Source: Lachnospira sp. UBA2821 (GTDB lineage Bacteria > Bacillota > Clostridia > Lachnospirales > Lachnospiraceae). Taken from it: 49,222 bases of DNA. The position numbers and the translations under genes were made by a program. A model generated the notes under the pieces. The model was not told the DNA's origin and did not search any database. It saw only the letters and a program-made list of their open reading frames with translations. Location: positions 1 through 49,222 of the forward strand of contig DEGR01000050.1 in assembly GCA_002351535.1 (NCBI GenBank), written 5' to 3'. This document shows, piece after piece, positions 8,242 to 15,760 of the stretch (position 1 is the first letter of the stretch; the number at the start of each line of letters is the position of its first letter).

Positions 8242-8919
8242 CTAATATACAATAAATGTATTATAACCTTCTTTTCTTAATTTCTGTTCCATTAACACTG
8301 CATTTTCAAGATTTTTAAATGCTCCTACCTGAACACGGTAAATCTCATTTTCCATTTTATTCTCATCATCTGCTTCTGATACCTTTGTTTCACCAAGTGT
8401 ATCTAATACTCCCTGTGCTATAGCCTGTGCCGTTTCTTCGAATTTTTCATCAAACAGTCGGTTATCGTCATCATTGTTAATGAATCCTGCCTCAACTAAT
8501 ACCGCCGGCATTTTTGTCCTTTTTAAAACTACAAGATTCGGTCTTTCTATAACTCCTCTGTTCCCATATCCCATCTTAGACAGATTGGAATTAATATTTT
8601 CAGCAATCGAAGCTTTTATTCCACTATTATTAAACACAAGTGTTTCAACGCCTTTGGATGTATTAGGTTCAGGTCCTGAATTTCTGTGAATTGATAAGAA
8701 CAAATCCGCTCCTGAATTATTTCCCATAGTTGCTTTCTCAAATGGTGTATCATAGGTGTCATCTACACGGGTATATGTTACATCAACCCCATTCCTGCTC
8801 AAAATGTCACCCACTGCCAATGCAAGCCTGAGATTATCATCCTTTTCTTTTCTTCCATTATATATGGCTCCATTATCAGCCCCACCATGTCCTGCATCTA
8901 TTACTACTGAATATTCCAT
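8242..8919 (-). CDS. N-acetylmuramoyl-L-alanine amidase with C-terminal SPOR domain (CwlC-like)
   Basis: This 225-aa zinc amidase (Amidase_3) cleaves the lactyl-peptide bond of peptidoglycan. Zinc ligands are His11 (DAGHGG), Glu25 and His78 (SIHRNS), and the catalytic Glu is Glu143 (LVEAGF). Residues about 190-225 form one SPOR repeat (YRVQVGAFKNLENAVLMEQKLRKEG). There is no signal peptide. That layout (cytosolic amidase plus SPOR) is that of Bacillus CwlC, which lyses the mother cell late in sporulation; the same role is inferred. CwlC has two SPOR repeats, this one has one. GGAGG sits just before the ATG. Confidence 0.88.
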   Translation of the reverse strand: MEYSVVIDAGHGGADNGAIYNGRKEKDDNLRLALAVGDILSRNGVDVTYTRVDDTYDTPFEKATMGNNSGADLFLSIHRNSGPEPNTSKGVETLVFNNSGIKASIAENINSNLSKMGYGNRGVIERPNLVVLKRTKMPAVLVEAGFINNDDDNRLFDEKFEETAQAIAQGVLDTLGETKVSEADDENKMENEIYRVQVGAFKNLENAVLMEQKLRKEGYNTFIVY

Positions 8920-9066
8920 AAAATCCTCCGGAAATATTATATCTTTATATTATATGCAGGATTTATAATTGATTTCCTATAAATTTCCATATATATATGT
9001 TATTATATAATATGTTAAAATATAGTCGATACCTTAATAATTACACTTTGCTGAAAGGATTACCAT

Positions 9067-9846
9067 ATGTGTCCAATTATATATATTAATAATTTTCCTG
9101 TTCCAATGTATGCCCTATGTGTACTTATAGGTTACATTGCCGGAATCATTACACTTATTATAATTACATCAAATACTGTCTACAGTAAAAAATTCATATT
9201 ATTTTCCTCACTTATATCTGTAATAGGACTATTTGTGGGCGCAAAATTAATGTATATGATTTCTCTTATTCCTGACATAATACATAGTCCTGCTTTTTAT
9301 ACTCTTAATACAGCCGATAAACTATTCTATCTCCTTGGCGGCTATGTATTCTATGGAGGCATGGCTGGTGCAATTGCTATAATATGTATGCTCTGTATAC
9401 AATTTGACTATTCTGTATCTGACTATTGCTCATATGTCATAAGGGTTGTTCCATTAATACATGGTTTTGGAAGAATTGGCTGCCTTATGGGGGGCTGCTG
9501 TTACGGAATAAAATATGATGGTCCTTTACATATAGTAATGTCAGATAACATTGCCCGTTTTCCTGTTCAACTCGTCGAAACTTTACTTTTATTCATGCTG
9601 GCTGCATTTTTAATATTTAAAAAAACACACTCCAAAAATTCATCAACAATAATATATTATCTTACTATATATCCATCTATGAGGTTTTTACTGGAATTTC
9701 TGAGAGGTGATAGAATACGCGGAATATTTCTCGGACTATCTACCTCCCAGTGGATTAGTCTGTTAATATTGGTGTGTATGATTATCTATTGCCATTACCG
9801 GCACCATCGTTTACGGCATCGCCTGCACCATCGCCAATATCATTAA
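9067..9846 (+). CDS. lgt: Prolipoprotein diacylglyceryl transferase paralogue
   Basis: This 259-aa integral membrane enzyme attaches diacylglycerol to the lipobox cysteine of prelipoproteins. It has about seven spans and the family signatures GGYVFYGGMAG, HGFGRIGCLMGGCCYG, SMRFLLEFLRGD and GLSTSQW. As in many Clostridia, the Asn of GRIGN is Cys. It is one of two lgt genes here; the other (43107-43868) looks more typical. The last 17 residues (HYRHHRLRHRLHHRQYH) are not family-like: they are read from DNA antisense to the repeats of the convergent lipoprotein gene, so the gene appears to have lost its normal stop. AAAGGA lies nine bases before the ATG. Confidence 0.88.
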   Translation: MCPIIYINNFPVPMYALCVLIGYIAGIITLIIITSNTVYSKKFILFSSLISVIGLFVGAKLMYMISLIPDIIHSPAFYTLNTADKLFYLLGGYVFYGGMAGAIAIICMLCIQFDYSVSDYCSYVIRVVPLIHGFGRIGCLMGGCCYGIKYDGPLHIVMSDNIARFPVQLVETLLLFMLAAFLIFKKTHSKNSSTIIYYLTIYPSMRFLLEFLRGDRIRGIFLGLSTSQWISLLILVCMIIYCHYRHHRLRHRLHHRQYH

Positions 9847-10210
9847 CTGCATCACCAACACCTTCTCCGACATCATCTACAACATCACCGACACCTTCTC
9901 CAACATCTTTAACAGCATCTCCAACACCTCTTCCGGCATCATCAATGGCATTACCGACGCCATCTCCGACATCATCTACTGCATTACCAACACCTTCTCC
10001 GGCATCATCTACCGCATTGCCGGCATCATTTCCAATATTTTCATCATTATCATTGTCATCATCATTCATATTTTCATCTGTTACAGCTTCTGTATCATCA
10101 CCTGTTGTTGTATTGCTGTCGTCGTTTCCACATCCAATTAAAAATGCTGACATCGCAAGTGAACATACAAATGCTGCGGCAATCTTTCTTCCCGGTATGA
10201 ATTTTCTCAT
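9782..10210 (-). CDS. Lipoprotein with seven 11-residue glycine/aspartate repeats
   Basis: The product is 142 aa from the ATG at 10210, which follows AAAGGAG; an upstream ATG at 10252 lacks a site. A basic N-terminus and hydrophobic stretch end in a lipobox (FLIGC), giving a lipidated Cys27. Then come a Thr/Asp/Asn-rich acidic linker and seven units of the type DDVGEGVGDAV. The repeats have hydrophobic residues at 3, 7, 10 and 11, giving an amphipathic face. The function is unknown. It is convergent with, and overlaps by 65 bp, an lgt paralogue, the enzyme class that would lipidate it. Confidence 0.85.
   Translation of the reverse strand: MRKFIPGRKIAAAFVCSLAMSAFLIGCGNDDSNTTTGDDTEAVTDENMNDDDNDNDENIGNDAGNAVDDAGEGVGNAVDDVGDGVGNAIDDAGRGVGDAVKDVGEGVGDVVDDVGEGVGDAVNDIGDGAGDAVNDGAGNGNR
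9812..10042 (-). repeat. Seven 33-bp tandem repeats (hendecad units)
   Basis: The lipoprotein gene contains seven in-frame 33-bp units, each encoding an 11-residue motif of type D-D-V-G-E-G-V-G-D-A-V, followed by a partial unit. Units differ mostly at positions 3, 5 and 9. Repeat number could vary between strains by slippage without shifting the frame. Confidence 0.85.
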
Positions 10211-10354
10211 AAAAAAATCTCCTTTACACATCTTATTATTCGGCAATTGCAAATTAATAGTTTTAATTACCTACAAATAATATGTCCAAAAGGAGACTTT
10301 TTATTACATAACTAATATTCTAAATGATTTACACTTATGAGTTATCAGTTAAAA

Positions 10355-11122
10355 TTAATCAATTACATCACTCATATCATACATTCCCGGCTGTTTTCCT
10401 GCTATAAATTTTGCTGCCTGAACAGCTCCTTTACCGAATACAGCTTTTGAGTATGCACGGTGGTTTATCTCTATTACCTCATCAATTCCTGCAAATATAA
10501 CATCATGGTCGCCGACTATTGTTCCACCTCTTACTGCTGAAATTCCAATTTCTTTCTTCGGTCTCTTAATACGGTCCTTGCTTCTGTCAAATTTGTACTC
10601 ATATTCATTGTCAAGCTGTTCATTAATCACATCTGCTAATGCGAGTGCTGTTCCACTTGGTGCATCAACCTTCTGATTATGATGTTTCTCAACAATCTCG
10701 ATGTCATATCCGGCAGGTGCCAGTATCTTTGTTGCCTCTCTTAATAACTTCATAATAGTATTAATTCCAAGAGACATGTTAGCCGATTTAAGAATTGGTA
10801 TCTGCTTAGATGCCTCTTTTACTCTGGCAAGCTGTTCTTCTGAAAGACCTGTCGTACATAATACAAGGGGAAGCTTTCTCTCTAAACAGAAATCGAGCAA
10901 ATTATCAGTGCCTTTCGATGATGAAAAATCAATTACGACATCTGCATCTACATCGCATTTTTTATAATCAGTAAACACCTGATAATCACATGTGTCATTA
11001 TCAACTATGTCAAGTCCTGCAACCATCACTGACTCTTCGTCTTTTTCAACAATATCAGATATTACATGACCCATCTTTCCATTACATCCGCACATTATTA
11101 TTTTTATCACTGTTGTCACCAT
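10355..11122 (-). CDS. dapB: 4-hydroxy-tetrahydrodipicolinate reductase
   Basis: This 255-aa enzyme performs the second step of the diaminopimelate/lysine branch. An N-terminal Rossmann fold (IKIIMCGCNGKMG) is followed by the catalytic/substrate motif EKHHNQKVDAPSGTA, with the paired His and the Lys, and a C-terminal SAVRGGTIVGDHDVIF. It lies 43 bp downstream of dapA in the same operon, so the lysine riboswitch controls both. The start is uncertain: the ATG at 11122 has a weak site, while the GTG at 11110 follows GGTGA by five bases and gives the family-typical N-terminus MIKIIMCG. Confidence 0.95.
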   Translation of the reverse strand: MVTTVIKIIMCGCNGKMGHVISDIVEKDEESVMVAGLDIVDNDTCDYQVFTDYKKCDVDADVVIDFSSSKGTDNLLDFCLERKLPLVLCTTGLSEEQLARVKEASKQIPILKSANMSLGINTIMKLLREATKILAPAGYDIEIVEKHHNQKVDAPSGTALALADVINEQLDNEYEYKFDRSKDRIKRPKKEIGISAVRGGTIVGDHDVIFAGIDEVIEINHRAYSKAVFGKGAVQAAKFIAGKQPGMYDMSDVID

Positions 11123-11165
11123 TCTTTCTTAATTATTAAACGTATGTTCTATATGCTTTCACTGC

Positions 11166-12056
11166 CTATTTAACTTCTATTCCATACTCTGTCATAGCTT
11201 TTTTAAGTTTTTCCTGATTAGCTTCTTCCATTTCCGTAAGCGGTCTTCTAAGTCCTCCGACTTCTTTACCCATCATATTAAGAGCCGCTTTTACAGGAAT
11301 TGGATTAACCTCACAGAATAATGCATCAATAACATCAAGTGCCTCAAGCTGCAATTTAAGACTTGTTTTTACATCACCGTCAAGATAACTTGCAACAATA
11401 TTATGTGCTTTTTCAGGTGCAATATTCGATAATACTGATATAACACCTTTTCCGCCCAATGAAAGAACAGGAACTATCTGATCATCGTTTCCTGAATATA
11501 TATCAAGTAAACCATCTGCAAGTCTGGCAAGTTTGGCAACCTGACCTATATTACCGCTTGCTTCCTTAATTCCCACTACATTCTTTGCTGCTTTAGCTAT
11601 TCTTACAGCAGTCTCCGGTGAAATATTGCATCCTGTTCTGCTAGGAACATTATAAAGTATTATTGGAACATTTATTTCTTTTGCAATTGTTGTGAAATGC
11701 TCAAATAAACCATTCTGTGTAGCTTTATTATAATATGGTGTTACAAGTAATACTCCGTCTACTCCGTATTTTTCAGCCTCTTTTGATAAATATATTGCTG
11801 TCTCAGTACAGTTAGAACCTGTTCCGGCCACTACAGGAATTCTTCCTGCTGTCTTCTCAACAGCATATTTAATACATGCAAGATGTTCCTCATGAGAAAG
11901 TGTAGATGATTCTCCTGTTGTTCCACATATAATTATACAATCTGTCTTATGGGCTATCTGATATTCAATCAGTTCTCCAAGTTTTTCAAAATTAACCTCT
12001 CCATCTGGTTTCATTGGTGTTACAATTGCAACACCTGCTCCGGTAAATATAGACAT
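11166..12056 (-). CDS. dapA: 4-hydroxy-tetrahydrodipicolinate synthase
   Basis: This 296-aa TIM-barrel aldolase condenses pyruvate with aspartate semialdehyde. The Schiff-base Lys164 lies in VVGIKEASG, with GTTGES at 45-50, the catalytic Tyr135 in ILYNVPSR and Arg140. GGAGG precedes the ATG. It is first gene of dapA-dapB and sits behind a lysine riboswitch with terminator, so excess lysine should stop transcription. In a sporeformer the pathway also supplies dipicolinate for the spore core and diaminopimelate for peptidoglycan. Confidence 0.97.
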   Translation of the reverse strand: MSIFTGAGVAIVTPMKPDGEVNFEKLGELIEYQIAHKTDCIIICGTTGESSTLSHEEHLACIKYAVEKTAGRIPVVAGTGSNCTETAIYLSKEAEKYGVDGVLLVTPYYNKATQNGLFEHFTTIAKEINVPIILYNVPSRTGCNISPETAVRIAKAAKNVVGIKEASGNIGQVAKLARLADGLLDIYSGNDDQIVPVLSLGGKGVISVLSNIAPEKAHNIVASYLDGDVKTSLKLQLEALDVIDALFCEVNPIPVKAALNMMGKEVGGLRRPLTEMEEANQEKLKKAMTEYGIEVK

Positions 12057-12069
12057 ATTCTCCTCCTTC

Positions 12070-12086
12070 TGTAGCTAAATGCTACA
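12070..12086 (-). promoter_or_regulatory. Small hairpin between riboswitch terminator and dapA ribosome binding site
   Basis: TGTAGC, TAAAT, GCTACA forms a 6-bp stem ending four bases from the GGAGG of dapA. It could modulate translation or protect the processed 5' end after read-through. This is inference from the pairing only. Confidence 0.4.
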
Positions 12087-12095
12087 CATTATTTT

Positions 12096-12315
12096 AAAAA
12101 AAGAGCCTGCCTGAAAGGCAAGCCCTAAAGATTCTAATACTTTAAGTAGCCCTCCATCTTCACTGGTAAGATGACAGTTATAGGACTGTTAATCCTATCC
12201 CCAAGAAAACTCATATCAGCCTGAATTCTCTTTCGGCATTTCACCCTTTCATATGTATTCTTCTGCTGCTGACGCATCCTACATATTACTCTTTTAAAAT
12301 GCAACCTCTACTTCA
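12096..12315 (-). ncRNA. Lysine riboswitch (L-box) with intrinsic terminator
   Basis: Read on the minus strand, the leader shows the L-box landmarks in order: AAGTAGAGGTTGC (about 12301-12313), AAGGGTGAAATGCCGAAAG, an ACTGTCATCTTACCAGTGAAGATGG segment in the right position, and GGAGGGCTACTT closing the aptamer near 12143. It is followed by a 10-bp terminator stem (12102-12111 with 12117-12126) and a U-tract. Lysine riboswitches of this arrangement switch transcription off when lysine is bound. It controls dapA-dapB. Confidence 0.93.
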
Positions 12316-12319
12316 ATTG

Positions 12320-12348
12320 ATGATAACACCATACATCAGTGTTGTCAA
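12320..12348 (-). promoter_or_regulatory. Sigma-A promoter of the lysine riboswitch-dapAB transcript
   Basis: On the minus strand TTGACA (12343-12348) and TATCAT (12320-12325) are 17 nt apart, placing the transcript start right at the 5' edge of the aptamer. Confidence 0.8.
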
Positions 12349-12378
12349 TGTATAACATTATATTATTGTATTATATGT

Positions 12379-12870
12379 CTAATTTCTTTTGTTTGTTTCT
12401 ATTTTTGACACATAATCAACATATTTTTCTAATTCTTTTGGAAGGTTTATTCCTGTAAGAAATACTATCTCTGAGTCGGACTTTGCTTCAATAACTGACA
12501 CTATTTCTTCCATGCCGATTATTCCTTCATCAATAAGTCCTAATGCTTCGTCTAATACAAGAACATCGCATTCTCCTGTTGATAATACTTTTTTAGCATA
12601 GTTAAGACCATTTCTTATATTCGTAACTTCCTCTGTCTTCTTCTGCTCTGTAAGCTCTTCAAAACAGGTATCCATCTTTTCAAATCTGAAAAGCTTAATA
12701 TCCGGCTCAAGTCTCTTAAAAAACTCCGATGTCTGAGCATCTTTGCCTTTCATAAACTGAACAATTATTACCTGCTTTCCTTCTATAGCATAGGAAATAC
12801 CTTTACCAACTGCTGCAGATGATTTCCCGTCACCACAGCCACAGAAAATCTGCACATATCCTTCGTTCAT
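12379..12870 (-). CDS. Cob(I)yrinic acid a,c-diamide adenosyltransferase-like protein
   Basis: This 163-aa protein belongs to the CobA/CobO/BtuR P-loop family that adenosylates corrinoids. It shows the start-proximal GYVQIFCGCGDGKSSAAVGKG, FMKGKDAQTSEF, LVLDEALGLIDEG (Walker B) and FLTGINLPKEL. The P-loop reads GCGDGKSS where GNGKGKTT is usual. Start: the ATG at 12870, 11 bases after GGGAGG, gives the family-typical N-terminus, whereas the TTG at 12912 has no site. No other cobalamin genes are nearby. It lies downstream of an SSB-like gene on the same strand. Confidence 0.82.
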   Translation of the reverse strand: MNEGYVQIFCGCGDGKSSAAVGKGISYAIEGKQVIIVQFMKGKDAQTSEFFKRLEPDIKLFRFEKMDTCFEELTEQKKTEEVTNIRNGLNYAKKVLSTGECDVLVLDEALGLIDEGIIGMEEIVSVIEAKSDSEIVFLTGINLPKELEKYVDYVSKIETNKRN

Positions 12871-12978
12871 CTTTTTCAATGCCTCCCTGCATCCGTTAAC
12901 CACGTTAAACAAACACTATGGATTATTTTACAACTCTGCTAAATAATACCAAATGTTTCATTTTTTTGCAAGAAATAT

Positions 12979-13602
12979 TTATACATACTCCAGTTTGCTT
13001 ACAGAAACTTCGTATGCCGTATGTTTTTCCGTCTCCTCCTCGCTAATCTTTTTAACATAATCTCTGCTCTGAACTCTTCCCCATATCTGTATATGTCCAC
13101 CAACTTCAAATGTTGATGCAAATCTGGCATTTCTTCCCCATGCGATACATGGTATATAATCTGATTTACCATATGGTCTGTTTACAGCGATTAATAAGTC
13201 TGATATTTCTCTTCCAAGCGGTGTCTTCCTATATATAGGAGACTTGCATATATATCCATCCAGGAATATCTGATTTGTCTTTCCTGATTCAAGATTCTCT
13301 TCAACTATCTGCCATTCACGCACAAATACAGACAACACAAGCCTGTTTCTGTTTCCCTCATGGCGATTATACGACCTGAATTGTCCTGATGCCTCCACAA
13401 TACTTCCTGTCATGTTCTTCGTAACATCAACAAGTCTCTCTGATACCATAAGAGGTATTGTATCTGACATATCACTTAGTCTGCTTACTGCGACATCCGT
13501 AACAAAAAATCCTTCACCAAATACTTCATGGCTGAATCTGAATTCTGATACGATTTCTCCCACTATGCTCACTCTGTTGTTTTCAATTACCTTATCTACC
13601 AT
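12979..13602 (-). CDS. Double OB-fold single-stranded DNA-binding-like protein
   Basis: The product is 207 aa. Two SSB-like OB folds are read in tandem: residues about 8-97 (NNRVSIVGEIVSEFRFSHEVFGEGFF ... SIVEASGQFRSYN) and about 110-206 (IFLDGYICKSPIYRKTPLGREISDLLIAVNRPYGKSDYIPCIAWGRNA ... HIQIWGRVQSRDY). It lacks the Pro/Gly-rich linker and acidic DDDIPF tail of housekeeping SSB, so it is probably an accessory protein. GGGAG lies before the ATG. It is convergent with nothing and divergent from typA. Confidence 0.8.
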   Translation of the reverse strand: MVDKVIENNRVSIVGEIVSEFRFSHEVFGEGFFVTDVAVSRLSDMSDTIPLMVSERLVDVTKNMTGSIVEASGQFRSYNRHEGNRNRLVLSVFVREWQIVEENLESGKTNQIFLDGYICKSPIYRKTPLGREISDLLIAVNRPYGKSDYIPCIAWGRNARFASTFEVGGHIQIWGRVQSRDYVKKISEEETEKHTAYEVSVSKLEYV

Positions 13603-13881
13603 TTGTATATCTCCCTTCTGAAATAAAAAGTATTTTTCAATGGGTATTCTACACTAAATATAATTTATATGGAAGTGTTTGGATTATTTTTTTTTATTTT
13701 TTTTATAAAATAGTAACATTTTCTGTATAAAAATGTCGAATCGTACTTTTTCAACATTTTTCGAGTATTTTACGGTTTTTCTTGCTTTTTTATGAAAGTA
13801 TGATAAACTTTACAATGTTATTGGCAACTGTGAGGTTTATATTACCAATCAGTTACTGTTATTGAATAGAAAGAAGGTTAC
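13603..13881. other. Divergent intergenic region between SSB-like gene and typA
   Basis: This AT-rich region contains long T-tracts near 13689-13707. A candidate -10 for typA (TATGAT, 13799-13804) lacks a convincing -35. No hairpin, riboswitch or small ORF could be supported. Confidence 0.4.
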
Positions 13882-13887
13882 TTGTTT

Positions 13888-15717
13888 ATGAATATTAAAA
13901 GAGAAGACGTCCGTAATGTCGCTATCATTGCCCATGTTGACCATGGTAAAACTACACTTGTAGATGAACTTCTTAAGCAAAGCGGTGTATTTCGTGAAAA
14001 TCAGGAAGTTGCAGAGCGAGTAATGGACTCAAACGATATTGAAAGAGAAAGAGGTATCACTATCCTTTCAAAAAATACTGCTGTTAATTATAATGGTGTA
14101 AAGATTAACATTATTGATACACCCGGACATGCTGACTTTGGTGGAGAAGTTGAACGTGTTCTTAAAATGGTTAACGGTGTAATATTAGTAGTTGATGCAT
14201 TTGAGGGTGCTATGCCACAGACCAAATTTGTTCTTAAAAAAGCACTTGAACTTGACCTTCCTGTTATCGTATGTATCAATAAGATTGACAGACCTGAGGC
14301 ACGTCCTACTGAAGTTATAGATGAAATATTAGAGTTATTTATTGAACTTGATGCTTCTGATGAGCAGCTTGACTGCCCATTCGTATTTGCTTCAGCAAAA
14401 GCCGGACATGCTATTCTTGAGCTTGATGATTCACCAAAGAATATGGTTCCGCTTTTTGAAACTATTATCAATCATATCCCTGCTCCAGAGGGTGACCCGG
14501 ATGCTCCAACACAGGTTCTTATAAGCACTATTGATTATAATGAATATGTTGGACGTATCGGTGTAGGTAAAATAGATAATGGTAAACTCAAAGTTAATCA
14601 GGACTGTGTTCTCGTTAATATGCATGAACCTGACAAGCAGAAAAAAGTTAAGATCAGCAAACTTTATGAATTCGAAGGTCTTAATAAGGTAGAAGTTAAA
14701 GAAGCATCTGTCGGTTCTATTGTTGCTATCTCAGGTATTTCAGATATCCATATCGGTGATACAATATGTTCACCTGAAAAGCCTGAACCAATACCTTTCC
14801 AGAAAATATCAGAACCAACAATTGCTATGCATTTCCTTGTAAATGACAGTCCTTTGGCAGGTCAGGAAGGTAAATTCGTAACATCACGTCACTTAAGAGA
14901 CCGTCTCTTCAGAGAACTTAACACTGATGTAAGTCTTCGTGTTGAAGAATCTGAAAATGCAGACAGTTTCAAAGTATCCGGCCGTGGTGAATTACATTTA
15001 TCCGTTCTTATTGAGAATATGCGTCGTGAAGGCTATGAATTTGCAGTAAGCAAAGCTGAAGTTCTTTATCATACCGATGAAAATGGCAAAAAGCAGGAAC
15101 CTATGGAGCTTGCATATATTGACGTTCCCGATGAATTCTCAGGTACAGTTATCCAGAAACTCAGTGAGCGAAAAGGTGAATTACTTAATATGACAACTTC
15201 TTCAGGTGGATATACAAGACTTGAATTCTCTATTCCTGCAAGAGGTCTTATCGGTTATCGTGGTGAATTTATGACAGATACTAAGGGTAATGGTATAATT
15301 AATACCATATTTAACGGATATGGTCCTTATAAGGGTGATATCCAATATAGAAAACAGGGCTCTCTTATTGCATTTGAAAATGGTGAGGCAATCACCTATG
15401 GTCTTTTCAATGCACAGGAAAGAGGTACACTCTTTATCGGTCCCGGTGAAAAAGTTTATTCCGGAATGGTTATCGGTCAGAATGGTAAAGCTGAAGATGT
15501 TGAGGTTAACGTATGTAAGACAAAACATCTTACGAATACACGTTCTTCAGGTTCAGATGATGCACTTAAGCTTGTTCCTAAGCGTATCTTAAGCCTTGAG
15601 CAGTGTCTTGAATTCATTGATACAGATGAACTTCTTGAAGTTACACCTGAGAACTTAAGAATCAGAAAGAAGATACTCGACCCTACTCTTAGAAAACGTT
15701 CAAAATTTAACAAGTAA
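13888..15717 (+). CDS. typA: Ribosome-associated GTPase BipA/TypA
   Basis: This 609-aa translational GTPase binds the ribosome like EF-G/LepA and helps 50S assembly and stress growth. The G motifs are in order: AHVDHGKTT (G1), RGITI (G2), DTPGHADF (G3), NKID (G4) and ASAKAG (G5). Then come the beta-barrel, the EF-G-like domains (VSGRGELHLSVLIENMRREGYEF, ARGLIGYRGEFMTDTKG) and the BipA-specific C-terminal domain. Start: the ATG at 13888 (MNIKREDVRN) has AAGG ten bases upstream; the TTG at 13882 is too close to it. It is possibly co-transcribed with the PAP2 gene 43 bp on. Confidence 0.97.
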   Translation: MNIKREDVRNVAIIAHVDHGKTTLVDELLKQSGVFRENQEVAERVMDSNDIERERGITILSKNTAVNYNGVKINIIDTPGHADFGGEVERVLKMVNGVILVVDAFEGAMPQTKFVLKKALELDLPVIVCINKIDRPEARPTEVIDEILELFIELDASDEQLDCPFVFASAKAGHAILELDDSPKNMVPLFETIINHIPAPEGDPDAPTQVLISTIDYNEYVGRIGVGKIDNGKLKVNQDCVLVNMHEPDKQKKVKISKLYEFEGLNKVEVKEASVGSIVAISGISDIHIGDTICSPEKPEPIPFQKISEPTIAMHFLVNDSPLAGQEGKFVTSRHLRDRLFRELNTDVSLRVEESENADSFKVSGRGELHLSVLIENMRREGYEFAVSKAEVLYHTDENGKKQEPMELAYIDVPDEFSGTVIQKLSERKGELLNMTTSSGGYTRLEFSIPARGLIGYRGEFMTDTKGNGIINTIFNGYGPYKGDIQYRKQGSLIAFENGEAITYGLFNAQERGTLFIGPGEKVYSGMVIGQNGKAEDVEVNVCKTKHLTNTRSSGSDDALKLVPKRILSLEQCLEFIDTDELLEVTPENLRIRKKILDPTLRKRSKFNK

Positions 15718-15760
15718 TTGTATACAAACGACGCATAGCGTCTGCGAAATGGAGGTTAAT

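Noticed and set aside
9774..10280. 168-codon plus-strand frame rich in Pro, Ser and Thr
   Set aside because: It is the antisense reading of the lipoprotein's 33-bp repeats. The minus-strand frame has the ribosome binding site, signal peptide and lipobox.
13603..13881. Riboswitch or small ORF upstream of typA
   Set aside because: Only AT-rich sequence with T-tracts; no stable stem or coding frame could be supported.
14088..14471. Open frame on the minus strand inside typA
   Set aside because: Shadow of a strongly conserved coding sequence; no start signals.
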